Below, one piece after another: positions 33,185 to 43,272 of a stretch of DNA of 64,000 nucleotides. The translations under genes were made by a program, and so were the position numbers. The DNA comes from Labilibaculum sp. K2S (lineage in GTDB: Bacteria > Bacteroidota > Bacteroidia > Bacteroidales > Marinifilaceae). Under the pieces are notes generated by a model. The model had not been told where the DNA came from. It saw nothing but the letters and a program-made list of their open reading frames with translations, and did no database searches. Position 1 is the first letter of the stretch, and every line of letters begins with the position of its first letter. The DNA is taken from positions 100,315-164,314 of the forward strand of contig NZ_JAUCMW010000010.1 in NCBI RefSeq assembly GCF_030372765.1, written 5' to 3'.

Positions 33185-34231
33185 TTAATTCTCGTCTCTG
33201 AAAAACAGTTTGTAGTAACTTAAATCACGAGCAGCATCGTACCCCTTTTCTATGAATTTTCGTTGTCCGTGAATGTAAACATGAAAGTTTTTATCCAATT
33301 TTAAAATGTGTTTAAAGTGCTTTTGCTCTCCTTTTACAGCATCGTTATTAATTGTGAATTCTGGTGTAACTGTTGTTCCCTGTTCATTTTGGTAATAGGT
33401 TTTGTACTCATCAAAGGCAGTGGCCACCTCAGGCTGTTCAATCACTTCCTTTTTAAATAATTCCTCGTTGAACAGCTTTTTATCCTTAAAAAAATTGATT
33501 GATTTGTTCATTAAATCGATCTGATCAGCCTTGGCAACCTCATTCTCGTCATTGTACACATCACCAATAAAACCTTTGCACATATCCAGATAATTTTGGG
33601 TATGATAGAAATTATCTTCGCGAAGTTTCAAATTCAAAAAGTCCTCTTTCCAGTACAAAGCCTCTTTGTTCGAATTGGTTTTATCTACAATACAAACTTT
33701 GAATCCTTTTTCCTTTTCGGAGTTGAAAATCAGGCAGCCTTTGTCCAATTTCTTGATATTGATTCCATTTTCACATCCCAACTCAAAATTATCCTGCTTT
33801 TGGTACACCTTTAAAAAAGTGTCTTTATTTTCTGATTTAAAAATACCCAACGCATCGCAAACTTCTCCATCAACCACGCAATTAGAGAAGCCCACCAAAT
33901 AAAATTCGCCACCCTTTATATTCGGATGATTCGATTTTTCGTACAAATGAACGGCGATATTGGTTGACTGATCGTAAAAGGAAACATTCTCCTCGAAATA
34001 CTCCGAAGCATAACAAAACACCTCATTCATATTCAAATCGGTATCATGTTGGAAATTATAGAATTCCTCCTTATTAAAGGCTGTTAAAAAATACTTTAGC
34101 AGGATATCCTTAACATCATCATCTTCCAATTGAATTTCTGATTTAGAAAGCTTCAAATCTTCATCGTGATGTTTATTTCCTACATTGTGAACCACAATAC
34201 GGTCCAAATTTATATCTTCAAAGTTGAACAT
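33185..34231 (-). CDS. Nucleoid-associated protein, NdpA/YejK family
   Basis: 348 aa, soluble and acidic, with the NdpA/YejK layout: N-terminal FEDINLDRIVVHNVGNK, a central region GGEFYLVGFSNCVVDGEVCDALGIFKSENKDTF and a C-terminal DEYKTYYQNEQG...HFKHILKLDKNFHVYIHGQ. The family associates with the nucleoid; its exact function is not known. Length and start (ATG 34231) match the family. The base string GACGCTGACAGGTTT sits at its stop, close to the dispersed palindrome found at 60059. Confidence 0.82.
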   Translation of the reverse strand: MFNFEDINLDRIVVHNVGNKHHDEDLKLSKSEIQLEDDDVKDILLKYFLTAFNKEEFYNFQHDTDLNMNEVFCYASEYFEENVSFYDQSTNIAVHLYEKSNHPNIKGGEFYLVGFSNCVVDGEVCDALGIFKSENKDTFLKVYQKQDNFELGCENGINIKKLDKGCLIFNSEKEKGFKVCIVDKTNSNKEALYWKEDFLNLKLREDNFYHTQNYLDMCKGFIGDVYNDENEVAKADQIDLMNKSINFFKDKKLFNEELFKKEVIEQPEVATAFDEYKTYYQNEQGTTVTPEFTINNDAVKGEQKHFKHILKLDKNFHVYIHGQRKFIEKGYDAARDLSYYKLFFRDEN

Positions 34232-34342
34232 GCTTTTCCTTTTTTTAATCCGGCGATAAAGATACAGACTTTCGGTAAATAATTTTTTCCTTTTAACTTA
34301 TCATTTACATTTAGTAGATTTATCAAAACTAGATATTAAAAT

Positions 34343-35056
34343 ATGACTAAGTACACATTTTTGTCAGTAACGATTTTGCTTTTTTCATTAACAGGTATAA
34401 AAGCACAACAGGTTGAAAAACAATCAAAATTGGGCGTACACTATTTGGAATATGTACCAAGTATGAAGCAATCGGAAGCAAAACTTCCTTTATTGATTTT
34501 CCTGCATGGAATGGGTGAGCGGGGAAATGATTTAAGCAAGGTGAAATTTCATGGCCCTCCTTCTTTTCTGGATAACAAAAAAGATTTCCCATTCATTTGC
34601 ATCTCACCACAATGTCCTGATACAACTTATTGGAACAAAGACTTACTTCTTCCCTTTTATGACGAAATAATCAATAAATATCCGGTTGACAGAAATAGAA
34701 TTTACATTACGGGCTTGAGTATGGGTGGTTTTGGAACCTGGGCATCGATTATTGCCAAACCAAATCTTTTTGCTGCCGCAGTTCCAATTTGTGGTGGTGG
34801 CGACACGACTAAACTGGAAACAATAAAATCGCTTCCGATTTGGGTTTTTCATGGTGCTAAAGATGATGTAGTACCACTCATCCGCTCGAAAGAAATGGTA
34901 GATGGATTAAAAAAATTGGGAAGCAGTGTGAAATTCACGGTTTACCCTGAAGCGACTCACAATTCATGGACGGAAACCTATAATAATCCGGGATTATACG
35001 ATTGGCTTCTACAACAAAAAAGAAGTAAGATTTTACTGATCCTAAATAATCGTTAA
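34343..35056 (+). CDS. Exported alpha/beta hydrolase (esterase)
   Basis: 237 aa with a signal peptide (MTKYTFLSVTILLFSLTGIKA, cut before Gln). An alpha/beta hydrolase fold with oxyanion segment LLIFLHGMGERG, nucleophile Ser in ITGLSMGGFG (about residue 125), Asp in FHGAKDDVVPL and His in YPEATHNSW. It is close to the polyhydroxybutyrate-depolymerase/phospholipase-like esterases that act on feruloyl, acetyl or other esters. Periplasmic or secreted. Natural substrate unknown. Confidence 0.88.
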   Translation: MTKYTFLSVTILLFSLTGIKAQQVEKQSKLGVHYLEYVPSMKQSEAKLPLLIFLHGMGERGNDLSKVKFHGPPSFLDNKKDFPFICISPQCPDTTYWNKDLLLPFYDEIINKYPVDRNRIYITGLSMGGFGTWASIIAKPNLFAAAVPICGGGDTTKLETIKSLPIWVFHGAKDDVVPLIRSKEMVDGLKKLGSSVKFTVYPEATHNSWTETYNNPGLYDWLLQQKRSKILLILNNR

Positions 35057-35105
35057 AGGTTACTTAAGACCAGTTATCCCGTTTTGAAACAAGTTCGCAG
35101 AAAAA

Positions 35106-36614
35106 CTATTTCTTTCCTCTCCTCCTTTGCTTTTGATACATTATATATCCGGTAAGCAAGATCCATAAAATACTGATTCCAGCCAATGGGATAAAAAGAA
35201 TATAAAACTTTCCAAAGATGTATTGGTAAATTCTTCCGGTATGAATTTCCAAACACAAATTCCAAAGTGAAATTGGTGATTGCTGAATATTTATAGGCAT
35301 CGGAGCAAAACCAGAATTATCACTTAAATTTCCTGCCCCAAAATTGTAATCAAACAAAATTTCTTTTCCTTTTGCATCTTTTAAATACCCGGCAATAGGA
35401 TGTGATGAAATTGGTGCTCCCAAGGTTTTAATCGGAACATATGGCTTTTTAGTAATGTAATTGAAAACCATTCCTTTTTCAGGGATCCAATAAAAAAGTC
35501 CACTAAACGATCCAACCAAATAACTCCCGCTATTTGCTTTCTCGAAAACATTCACTCCCATTACTGAAATTGGAGGCTGCACGATAAAGGCCTTAGGAGC
35601 AGAAATAAAATCATCATCAGAATAATACACACTCTCATTGGTTGCCAATAGAATTCGGTCCAATTCTTCATCGTACATTATTCTGCGCAGCTCATCGTAC
35701 CAAGGATTGGGGTTGTTCAAATGTGTAAATGGAATTTTAGCTACTCGATTCGAGACTATTGCAATTAATAAAGGTGGACGCAAAAACATCCCCGTTAGAG
35801 TGGTTAAGACAAGAAAAATCATTAACCAATTCCCGAAATGATTGTGCCATTTCAAATTAAATTTCAGAAATTTAATCTTCCTCTTAGCATCTTTACTTTT
35901 CTGTTTTAACTTTTTTATCCATTTGGGATAGATAAAATACACCAAACCACTAACACACAGAAAAATAAAAACAAGACCAATAAAATCAACAAACAACTGC
36001 CCTATTATACCAAAAGCCTCACCACTATGAACTTCCCAAAGAGTTTTAAACAAACTGATCTTATTGTCGTAATTCTGATCTGGCTGCAAATTTACGATCT
36101 CAAAACCAATCTCTGTTTTTTTCAACAAGTGAGAACGTGTCAAAACAAATAGTTGATTCTTAATTTCCATCAAATCAACAACTCTCGCCTCTAAAACAGG
36201 TAAGTCAATATTTTCCCAATTTTCACTTTGCGGATTGTAGTAAAAAAGACCAAATAATGTTCCTGCATAAACCTCACCCGAACTGGATTTAATAAGTTTC
36301 TCTATTTTCCGGTTATCGATTCCTGACATTAAGCCGGAATTGAAATCCTGAAATGTTTTTAAATTATCTGTAGTTTTCCAGATTCCGATATTGCCATAAA
36401 TTAATGCTGTATCTCCTTGAATTGTAACTGCTGATTTTACCGCTGCCTTATTCCAATTTGAATACTGATACTCACTGCCCAAATATTTTCGATCTATATC
36501 AACAGAAGAAAATACTCCCCGGTGATTCATTACAATACCCGATATTGCGAATAATAAAATAAAGAAAGTCAATGCCAAAGAAGGCCATTTATGGTACTTA
36601 TTTAAGAATTTCAT
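35106..36614 (-). CDS. PepSY-associated transmembrane protein
   Basis: About 502 aa. ATG 36614 gives the family's typical beginning (MKFLNKYHKWPSLALTFFIL, then a helix and GIVMNHRG); the frame also allows ATG 36647. Membrane helices lie at about 10-30, near residue 220 (FGIIGQLFVDFIGLVFIFLCV), about 270 and near the C-terminus (YILFIPLAGISILWILLTGYI). Two large external domains contain beta-propeller-like or PepSY-type segments (ENIDLPVLEARVVDLMEIK; PWYDELRRIMYDEELDRILLA). Such proteins occur with siderophore receptors or metal reduction. Here there is no such neighbour. Confidence 0.78.
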   Translation of the reverse strand: MKFLNKYHKWPSLALTFFILLFAISGIVMNHRGVFSSVDIDRKYLGSEYQYSNWNKAAVKSAVTIQGDTALIYGNIGIWKTTDNLKTFQDFNSGLMSGIDNRKIEKLIKSSSGEVYAGTLFGLFYYNPQSENWENIDLPVLEARVVDLMEIKNQLFVLTRSHLLKKTEIGFEIVNLQPDQNYDNKISLFKTLWEVHSGEAFGIIGQLFVDFIGLVFIFLCVSGLVYFIYPKWIKKLKQKSKDAKRKIKFLKFNLKWHNHFGNWLMIFLVLTTLTGMFLRPPLLIAIVSNRVAKIPFTHLNNPNPWYDELRRIMYDEELDRILLATNESVYYSDDDFISAPKAFIVQPPISVMGVNVFEKANSGSYLVGSFSGLFYWIPEKGMVFNYITKKPYVPIKTLGAPISSHPIAGYLKDAKGKEILFDYNFGAGNLSDNSGFAPMPINIQQSPISLWNLCLEIHTGRIYQYIFGKFYILFIPLAGISILWILLTGYIMYQKQRRRGKK

Positions 36615-36684
36615 TGTTTTAGCTCGATCCATAACTACATATAACATTACACTAATTGTCCCCCAAACGGCAACAAAATCAAGT

Positions 36685-36728
36685 AAAAAACTGCCTAATG
36701 CAGAGTTTAAATCATCTACATTAGGCAG
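36685..36728 (-). terminator. Terminator of the hybrid-cluster protein gene
   Basis: CTGCCTAATG (36691-36700) pairs perfectly with CATTAGGCAG (36719-36728). On the minus strand six T follow. It lies 120 bases past the hcp stop. Confidence 0.75.
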
Positions 36729-36847
36729 CTAATCACCCTAACAAACTACTATTTAACAAAGCCTAAAAAATTCAAAAAGAGTTCCGATCGCATTTCTCCT
36801 CTATCAATCTTCACACACGAAACACCTTCCTAATTCTCAATTTATTT

Positions 36848-38494
36848 TTAGTTTAAAAACATTTTCATGTCTTCGTCAACCGTTCCGATCCCAGCTATTC
36901 CGAAAGTATCAATTAACACTTTAGCTACATTTGGAGAAAGAAAAGCTGGTAGTGTTGGTCCTAAGTGAATGTTCTTAACTCCTAATGACAGAAGAGCTAA
37001 CAATACAATAACAGCTTTTTGCTCGTACCATGCAATATTGTATGCAATTGGTAGATCATTGATATCGTTTAGTTCAAATACTTCTTTCAATTTCAAGGCA
37101 ATAACAGCCAGAGAATATGAGTCGTTACACTGCCCTGCATCCAATACTCTTGGAATTCCACCAATATCACCCAACTCTAATTTGTTGTAACGGTATTTAG
37201 CACAACCTGCAGTTAAAATTACGGTATCTTTTGGTAAAGCAGCAGCAAATTCGGTATAGTAATCACGACCTTTCATACGACCATCACAACCTGCCATTAC
37301 AAAGAATTTACGGATAGCTCCTGTTTTCACAGCATCAACAACTTTATCAGCCAATTGCATCACCTGGTTGTGAGCAAAACCACCTACAATAGTTCCGTTT
37401 TCAATCTCTGTTGGAGAAGCACAGTTTTTTGCTAATTCAATAATTTCAGAGAAATCTTTCTTCCCATCTTCACCAGCAGTAATGTGCTTGAATCCTGGGA
37501 AACCAGAAGCTCCTGTTGTGTATACTTTATCCTGGTAAGTAGATGTTGCTTTAGGAGGAACAATACAGTTGGTTGTAAACAAGATAGGTCCGTTGAAAGT
37601 TTCAAACTCTTCGTTTTGCTTCCACCATGCATTTCCGTAGTTACCTATAAAGTGCTTGTATTTTTTAAATGTTGGATAGTAGTTAGCTGGCAACATTTCA
37701 GAGTGAGTGTAAACATCAACACCAGTTCCTTCAGTTTGCTTCAACAATTGCTCCATATCTTTCAAGTCATGACCCGAAATCAAGATGCCCGGCTTATCGC
37801 TTACTCCGATATTTACTTCAGTAATTTCAGGATTACCGTAAGCAGTTGTATTTGCCTCATCAAGAACAGCCATAGCAGTAACACCATTAGCACCACATTC
37901 CATAACCAAAGCAACCAATTGATCAGCAGATAATGTATCATCAGTAGTTGCTTGTAAAGCTTTCTGCATAAATGCATACATTTCAGCTTTCTCAAGACCT
38001 AAATTGTAAGCATGCTCAACGTAAGCAGCAAATCCTTTCAAGCCATACAACAACAATTCCCTTAATGAACGAACATCTTCATTTTCGGTAGACAAAACAC
38101 CAATAACCCGGGCTTTTGCATCAAAATCATTCTCTTTATCAGCAAACCATGTTGCAGAGTGGTGAAGGTTTTCAAAAGTAACACCAGCCGCTTCAGCCTG
38201 AGTTTTAATTTCTTCGCGTAATTTAAGACCTTCGCGAATAGCGGCAATAAATTTTACTTTATCAAAATTAGCATTAGTAATAGTCATAAATAAACCAGTC
38301 ATGATGAAGTTGTTCACTTTATCATTCTCAACACCAGCTTCACGGGCTTTGGTACTAAAAACTGAGATTCCTTTCATCACATACATCAGCAAATCCTGAA
38401 TGTTTGCAACCTCATCGGTTTTTCCACAAACACCTTTAATTGTACATCCGGTTCCTTTTGCTGCCTCTTGGCACTGATAACAAAACATAGCCAT
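36848..38494 (-). CDS. hcp: Hydroxylamine reductase / hybrid-cluster protein
   Basis: About 548 aa. The frame is open to 38650, but the family begins [10 protein letters not shown], so the start is ATG 38494 or 38488. The N-terminal Fe-S ligands are [13 protein letters not shown]...GVCGK (C-x2-C pattern) and the hybrid cluster ligands lie further on ([88 protein letters not shown]). Cytoplasmic, it reduces nitric oxide or hydroxylamine under anaerobic nitrosative stress. Single gene with own terminator. Confidence 0.97.
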   Translation of the reverse strand: MAMFCYQCQEAAKGTGCTIKGVCGKTDEVANIQDLLMYVMKGISVFSTKAREAGVENDKVNNFIMTGLFMTITNANFDKVKFIAAIREGLKLREEIKTQAEAAGVTFENLHHSATWFADKENDFDAKARVIGVLSTENEDVRSLRELLLYGLKGFAAYVEHAYNLGLEKAEMYAFMQKALQATTDDTLSADQLVALVMECGANGVTAMAVLDEANTTAYGNPEITEVNIGVSDKPGILISGHDLKDMEQLLKQTEGTGVDVYTHSEMLPANYYPTFKKYKHFIGNYGNAWWKQNEEFETFNGPILFTTNCIVPPKATSTYQDKVYTTGASGFPGFKHITAGEDGKKDFSEIIELAKNCASPTEIENGTIVGGFAHNQVMQLADKVVDAVKTGAIRKFFVMAGCDGRMKGRDYYTEFAAALPKDTVILTAGCAKYRYNKLELGDIGGIPRVLDAGQCNDSYSLAVIALKLKEVFELNDINDLPIAYNIAWYEQKAVIVLLALLSLGVKNIHLGPTLPAFLSPNVAKVLIDTFGIAGIGTVDEDMKMFLN

Positions 38495-38704
38495 AATAAT
38501 ATTTTTTAATGTTATAAATTTGATTATTTCAGTAACAAAATTGAGAAAGAGCAAACTAAATAATTTCTGAAAAGAAATCCGATTTCCTCTTTCAATACCA
38601 CAAAGATGCGACAGGATGATAGCAAAAAGTGTAACGGATGTTACAAACATGAAAATAATTCAGATTTTTTCATCTCTTTATCCCCATTACTGAATTTGGA
38701 CAAA

Positions 38705-38731
38705 AAAAATCCCAACCTAAACAGATTGGGA
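38705..38731 (-). terminator. Terminator of the CpxP-like gene
   Basis: ATCCCAA (38709-38715) pairs with TTGGGAT (38725-38731). On the minus strand eight T follow. The stop is at 38753. Confidence 0.8.
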
Positions 38732-38752
38732 TCCTATATTTTAAATTTACTC

Positions 38753-39118
38753 TTACATCAAATCTTTGCAATTCCTTTTGAGTTCTTCCTTTAGCTCACA
38801 CTTACATTCAATGTAACTTGCCAACTGTTTATCAGACAGAACGTCTTTCATTTCGAATTCTTTACGTTTCAAACTATCACGAACTGCCTGCATACAAGGA
38901 AATCCATCCTTCTCCATCGTCAGCTTTTCAATTTCTTTTTCATACTTCAAATTTAAAACCTCGATCCGGGTAATCTGTTCCGCAGACAAATCCAATTTCT
39001 TCTCCATCCAGGATGTAATTAGATTTGCTCTTTTTTCAGCCAAAGAATTGTTTTTGGCACTCACAGTACCGCTCATCATCACAAATAGTAAAATCAAACT
39101 TCCTGCTACAATCTTCAT
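38753..39118 (-). CDS. Small exported helical protein, Spy/CpxP-like
   Basis: About 121 aa. I start at ATG 39118, giving the signal peptide MKIVAGSLILLFVMMSG (cut after SA); a longer frame exists. The mature part is all helical and charged with the pattern of a helix hairpin (LDLSAEQITRIEVLNLKYEKEIEKL, then RDSLKRKEFEMKDVLSDKQL), like Spy/CpxP stress chaperones and metal-sensor CnrX-type proteins. Cys residues cluster near the end (ECKCELKEELKRNC). No sequence match to a named family is claimed. Its gene faces away from the HAD gene. Confidence 0.7.
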   Translation of the reverse strand: MKIVAGSLILLFVMMSGTVSAKNNSLAEKRANLITSWMEKKLDLSAEQITRIEVLNLKYEKEIEKLTMEKDGFPCMQAVRDSLKRKEFEMKDVLSDKQLASYIECKCELKEELKRNCKDLM

Positions 39119-39426
39119 ATACTGATTTTTAATATTCACTTCAATCAAACAGCTATAATAACGGCTGATTAAATAAAAAGTTGTTAAAACAATCGAAATT
39201 TAAATATTTTTAACGAAACATCCAAGCAATCAATAATTTAACAAGCAGTTATTCAGACCATAAAACAACACCATAAGAATCTACAATTAACGAAAATTCA
39301 GTGCAATTAATTAAAAATTATTTAATAATTTAGGCATCCCTTTCTAATCTATTTAATGTAATCTTACACAGGCAAAAATAGGATTGTAACAATAAATTTA
39401 CGAATAGAAAGACTAAAACAAAAACC
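39119..39426. other. Divergent gap without recognised features
   Basis: About 300 AT-rich bases between the CpxP-like gene (minus) and the HAD phosphatase (plus). It must contain both promoters, but neither is recognised with confidence. Confidence 0.4.
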
Positions 39427-40011
39427 ATGAAAAAAATAGATATATTCCCAAGTACTAAAGCTTTTATTTTTGATTTAGATGGAACCTTGGCTGACACCAT
39501 GCCTTTACACTATGACGCTTGGGTAAAAACAGCCAAAATCATGAACTTAGAGTTTAGTCTTGATTTTTTAAAGAGCTGTGCAGGAATGCCATCTTCTAAA
39601 ATTATCGATTTACTAAACGAGAAAAACAACCGTACTATTGATCCACAAAAATTCTCTGATATGAAAGAAGAATTTTTCGCAAAGGAGATGCACAAAATCA
39701 AAGAGATTACTGCCGTTACTAATCTGGTATACAAATATCATGGCAAAATACCAATGGCAGTAGGAACTGGTGGGAAACGCAACATTGCCTCTGAAACAAT
39801 GCAGCTTTTAGGTTTAGACAAATACATTTCTATTCTGGTAAGTGCTGATGATGTAGAAAATCACAAGCCGGAACCGGATACATTTTTAAAATGTGCTGAA
39901 CTAATGGGAATTTCCCCTGAAAATTGTCAAGTGTTTGAAGATGCAAGCTTAGGCTTTCAGGCCGCTGAAGCGGCAGGCATGAGAGTAACCGATGTCACTC
40001 CTTTTTATTAG
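39427..40011 (+). CDS. HAD superfamily phosphatase (beta-phosphoglucomutase-like)
   Basis: 194 aa. HAD motifs: nucleophile and acid in FIFDLDGTLADT (D16, D18), motif II in AVGTGGKRN, Lys/motif III and IV in KPEPDTFLKCAELMG...VFEDASLGFQAAE. The alpha-helical cap after residue 25 fits subclass I (YqaB/beta-PGM). It could dephosphorylate a sugar phosphate such as fructose-1-phosphate. It is followed 18 bases later by the EEP gene and shares its terminator. Confidence 0.88.
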   Translation: MKKIDIFPSTKAFIFDLDGTLADTMPLHYDAWVKTAKIMNLEFSLDFLKSCAGMPSSKIIDLLNEKNNRTIDPQKFSDMKEEFFAKEMHKIKEITAVTNLVYKYHGKIPMAVGTGGKRNIASETMQLLGLDKYISILVSADDVENHKPEPDTFLKCAELMGISPENCQVFEDASLGFQAAEAAGMRVTDVTPFY

Positions 40012-40029
40012 AATCAATAAAATTATTTC

Positions 40030-41046
40030 ATGTTAAAAAAATTACTGTTTGTTCTTATGGTGGCTCTCATCGCCTTTTCCTGTTCTCAGGAAAAAAAGGA
40101 GTATACAATTGCCTTTTATAATGTTGAAAATTTATTTGACACTCTTAACGATCCAAACACTCGGGATGACGATTTTACTCCTGAAGGAAAATTAGAATAC
40201 ACTGCCGAACGATATCAAAAAAAATTGGTAAATCTTTCCAGTGTATTATCTTCCATCGATAAAAATAATTTCCCTGCCATTATCGGCCTTTGTGAAGTAG
40301 AAAACCGATCTGTACTGGAAGCATTAATAAGTCAGGAAAAATTAAAATCTGCTGATTATGGCATCGCCCACACCGAAAGTCCGGATGGAAGAGGAATTGA
40401 TTGTGCACTTCTGTATCAGAAAAACAAATTCAAATACCTGAGTCATGACATAATTGGAATTCATTTTCCAGATGAACCAAACTATAAAACACGTGATATT
40501 CTTCATGTTCAGGGTATTTTAGGTTCTAATGACACCTTACACATATTTGTTAATCATTGGCCATCAAGAATAGGAGGAGCAGAAAAATCGGAGAAAAATC
40601 GTGTGTTTGTTGCAGAGCAATTAAAAATTGCCGTTGATAAATTGCAGGAAAAAAATGCCAATGCAAAAATCATTATCATGGGAGATTTTAATGATGAACC
40701 TAACAACAAATCTGCTGAAGAGATTTTAGCCGCTACCAACAATAAGGACACATCAAATCCAGAAGCTCTTTACAATCTAATGTACGATTTAAAGATGAAC
40801 GGAAAAGGCACTTACAACTACAAGGGAGATTGGAACATGCTCGACAATCTAATTATTTCCAACAGCCTTATCAGCAATACAAACGGGCTGCATACAAATC
40901 ATCAGGCAGGAAAAATCTTTAATGCTGACTGGATTTGCCACAAAACCCCAAAAGGTATATTGGTTCCCAACCGCACTTACGCCGGTCCTAAATACTTTGG
41001 TGGTTACAGCGATCACTTCCCCGTTTACTTTCAATTAAGCAACTGA
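40030..41046 (+). CDS. Endonuclease/exonuclease/phosphatase family lipoprotein
   Basis: 338 aa. It has a lipoprotein signal (MLKKLLFVLMVALIAFSC, Cys about 18), so it is on the membrane or cell surface. The EEP fold motifs: AFYNVENLFDT, IGLCEVENRSV (metal Glu), ESPDGRGIDCALLY, FVNHWPSR, IIMGDFNDEP, WNMLDNLIIS and the catalytic GGYSDHFPVYF. Typical EEP domains hydrolyse DNA, RNA or phospholipids; a surface-bound nuclease would fit phosphate or nucleotide scavenging (inference). Confidence 0.9.
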   Translation: MLKKLLFVLMVALIAFSCSQEKKEYTIAFYNVENLFDTLNDPNTRDDDFTPEGKLEYTAERYQKKLVNLSSVLSSIDKNNFPAIIGLCEVENRSVLEALISQEKLKSADYGIAHTESPDGRGIDCALLYQKNKFKYLSHDIIGIHFPDEPNYKTRDILHVQGILGSNDTLHIFVNHWPSRIGGAEKSEKNRVFVAEQLKIAVDKLQEKNANAKIIIMGDFNDEPNNKSAEEILAATNNKDTSNPEALYNLMYDLKMNGKGTYNYKGDWNMLDNLIISNSLISNTNGLHTNHQAGKIFNADWICHKTPKGILVPNRTYAGPKYFGGYSDHFPVYFQLSN

Positions 41047-41068
41047 AAAAAACAATCAAATAAAATAC

Positions 41069-41105
41069 AACAGCTGATTACCAACAACGTAATCGGCTGT
41101 TTTTC
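41069..41105 (+). terminator. Terminator of the HAD/EEP operon
   Basis: AACAGCTGATTAC (41069-41081) pairs with GTAATCGGCTGTT (41089-41101, one G-U), followed by a T-rich tail. Confidence 0.85.
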
Positions 41106-41210
41106 TTTCTGAAATAATCTAATAAGCTAGATTTTCCATTTAAAACTATCAAGGTTCATATTGTTTCTATATTTTAGCAATTCAGACATAGAACCAATTA
41201 AAAGTGTTGC

Positions 41211-43220
41211 ATGAAATTTAAAATTGAATCAAAATTTAAACCCACAGGAGATCAGCCAAATGCCATTGAAGAATTATGCAAAGGCTTAAACGATGGAGCT
41301 CCTCATCAAACTCTGCTTGGGGTTACCGGTTCGGGTAAAACATTTACCATCGCCAATGTAATTGAGCAAGTACAACGCCCTACCTTGGTTTTAAGTCACA
41401 ACAAAACTCTTGCAGCTCAATTATATGGTGAATTCAAAACGTTTTTTCCAAACAATGCCGTTGAGTATTTCGTTTCCTATTACGATTATTATCAGCCGGA
41501 AGCATATCTACCGGTAACGGGCACCTATATAGAGAAAGATTTATCCATTAATGATGAAATTGAAAAGCTGCGCTTAAGCGCTTCCTCTGCCCTTCTGTCC
41601 GGAAGAAAGGATGTAATTGTAGTTTCATCGGTTTCCTGCATTTATGGTATTGGAAACCCAGAAGATTTTCATGCCAATGTTACCGAAATTAAAAAAGGAC
41701 AATTAATTTCGCGCACCAAACTTCTTCACTCCTTTGTCGATGCTTTGTACTCAAGAAATGAAATAGAGTTTGACCGTGGAAATTTTCGGGTGAAAGGAGA
41801 TACAATTGATATTTATCCAGCCTACGCTGATTTTGCCTATCGTATTATATTCTGGGACGACGAAATTGAAGAAATTTACTCGTTCGACCCAATTAACGGA
41901 GCTAAATTAGACCACTATGACAGAATAACAATTTACCCTGCAAATATATTTGTTACCAGTAAAGACAGGGTCCAGAAAGCCATTCATCAAATTCAGGATG
42001 ATATGGTAGCTCAGGTTGCCTTTTTAAAAGATATAGGAAAACATCTGGAAGCAAAACGTTTGGAAGAAAAAGTCAATTTCGATTTAGAGATGATCCGCGA
42101 ATTGGGACACTGCTCAGGAATTGAGAATTACTCGCGGTATTTTGATGGAAGAGCTGCAGGAACTCGCCCATTCTGCCTTATGGATTATTTCCCGGATGAC
42201 TTTTTGGTGGTAATTGATGAGAGTCATGTTACCATTCCACAGATTCGTGCCATGTATGGTGGCGATCACTCCCGAAAAATAAATTTGGTTGAATATGGAT
42301 TTCGCTTGCCTTCGGCGCTGGATAACCGACCATTAAAATTCGAAGAATTCGAACAGATTGCCAAACAAACAATCCACGTAAGTGCGACACCTGCCGATTA
42401 CGAATTAGAAAAATGCGAAGGCGTTGTTGTCGAGCAGGTGATCAGACCAACCGGATTACTTGATCCGCAAATAGAAGTTCGCCCAAGCCTTAATCAAATA
42501 GACAATTTAATTGCCGAAATCGACAAACGCACACAAATTAGTGAACGTGTTTTGGTTACTACACTCACCAAGCGAATGGCGGAAGAATTGTCGGAATATT
42601 TCACCAATTTAAATATTCGCTGCCGGTACATTCATTCCGATGTTACTACATTAGACCGGGTGAAAATAATGGAAGATCTAAGAAATGGTGTTTTTGATGT
42701 TTTAATTGGTGTAAACTTATTACGTGAAGGATTGGATCTTCCGGAAGTGTCTCTCGTTGCAATTTTAGATGCCGACAAGGAAGGATTTTTGAGATCTACC
42801 AGATCATTAACACAGACCTCGGGAAGAGCAGCCCGTAATGTGAATGGCAAAGTGATAATGTATGCCGATAAAATTACCCGATCGATGCAGGAAACCATTG
42901 ATGCAACAGATCATAGAAGAGAAAAACAATTGGCTTACAATACCAAAAACAACATTACTCCAACACAAATTACCCGCTCAAAAGCAAGCATGATGAATCA
43001 TGGCAAAGACAACGAACCTGTCGCTTATTCCGGTCCGGATTCAATTGAAATCGCAGCAGATCCTGTTGTTCAATACATGAGTAAAAGCAGTTTGGAAAAA
43101 ACAATTGAGCAAACCAAAAAAGCAATGCAAAAAGCAGCTAAGGAAATGGACTTTTTACAAGCAGCTCAATATCGCGATGAAATGTATAAGCTTGAAGCGC
43201 AGTTAAAAGAAAAGAAATAA
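41211..43220 (+). CDS. uvrB: Excinuclease ABC subunit B
   Basis: 669 aa, the normal length. UvrB verifies DNA damage handed over by UvrA and recruits UvrC in nucleotide excision repair. Motifs: Walker A GVTGSGKTFT near residue 40, the damage-probing beta-hairpin YYDYYQPEAYLP, helicase motif II DESH, motif V/VI GLDLPEVSLV and TSGRAARNVNGKV, and the C-terminal UVR/UvrC-binding coiled coil (SLEKTIEQTKKAMQKAA). Single gene, terminated by a hairpin shared with rpoD. Confidence 0.98.
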   Translation: MKFKIESKFKPTGDQPNAIEELCKGLNDGAPHQTLLGVTGSGKTFTIANVIEQVQRPTLVLSHNKTLAAQLYGEFKTFFPNNAVEYFVSYYDYYQPEAYLPVTGTYIEKDLSINDEIEKLRLSASSALLSGRKDVIVVSSVSCIYGIGNPEDFHANVTEIKKGQLISRTKLLHSFVDALYSRNEIEFDRGNFRVKGDTIDIYPAYADFAYRIIFWDDEIEEIYSFDPINGAKLDHYDRITIYPANIFVTSKDRVQKAIHQIQDDMVAQVAFLKDIGKHLEAKRLEEKVNFDLEMIRELGHCSGIENYSRYFDGRAAGTRPFCLMDYFPDDFLVVIDESHVTIPQIRAMYGGDHSRKINLVEYGFRLPSALDNRPLKFEEFEQIAKQTIHVSATPADYELEKCEGVVVEQVIRPTGLLDPQIEVRPSLNQIDNLIAEIDKRTQISERVLVTTLTKRMAEELSEYFTNLNIRCRYIHSDVTTLDRVKIMEDLRNGVFDVLIGVNLLREGLDLPEVSLVAILDADKEGFLRSTRSLTQTSGRAARNVNGKVIMYADKITRSMQETIDATDHRREKQLAYNTKNNITPTQITRSKASMMNHGKDNEPVAYSGPDSIEIAADPVVQYMSKSSLEKTIEQTKKAMQKAAKEMDFLQAAQYRDEMYKLEAQLKEKK

Positions 43221-43222
43221 AA

Positions 43223-43251
43223 AAAAGCAGTTTCTTTCGAAACTGCTTTTT
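43223..43251. terminator. Bidirectional terminator between uvrB and rpoD
   Basis: GCAGTTTC (43227-43234) pairs with GAAACTGC (43239-43246) around TTTC, flanked by A-run on the left and T-run on the right, so it works in both directions. Confidence 0.9.
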
Positions 43252-43272
43252 ACATATCGTAAATGGAATGTT

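Noticed and set aside
38495..38650. N-terminal extension of the hybrid-cluster protein
   Set aside because: Family members begin with MFC and the first Fe-S Cys; the upstream residues are AT-rich noncoding in character.
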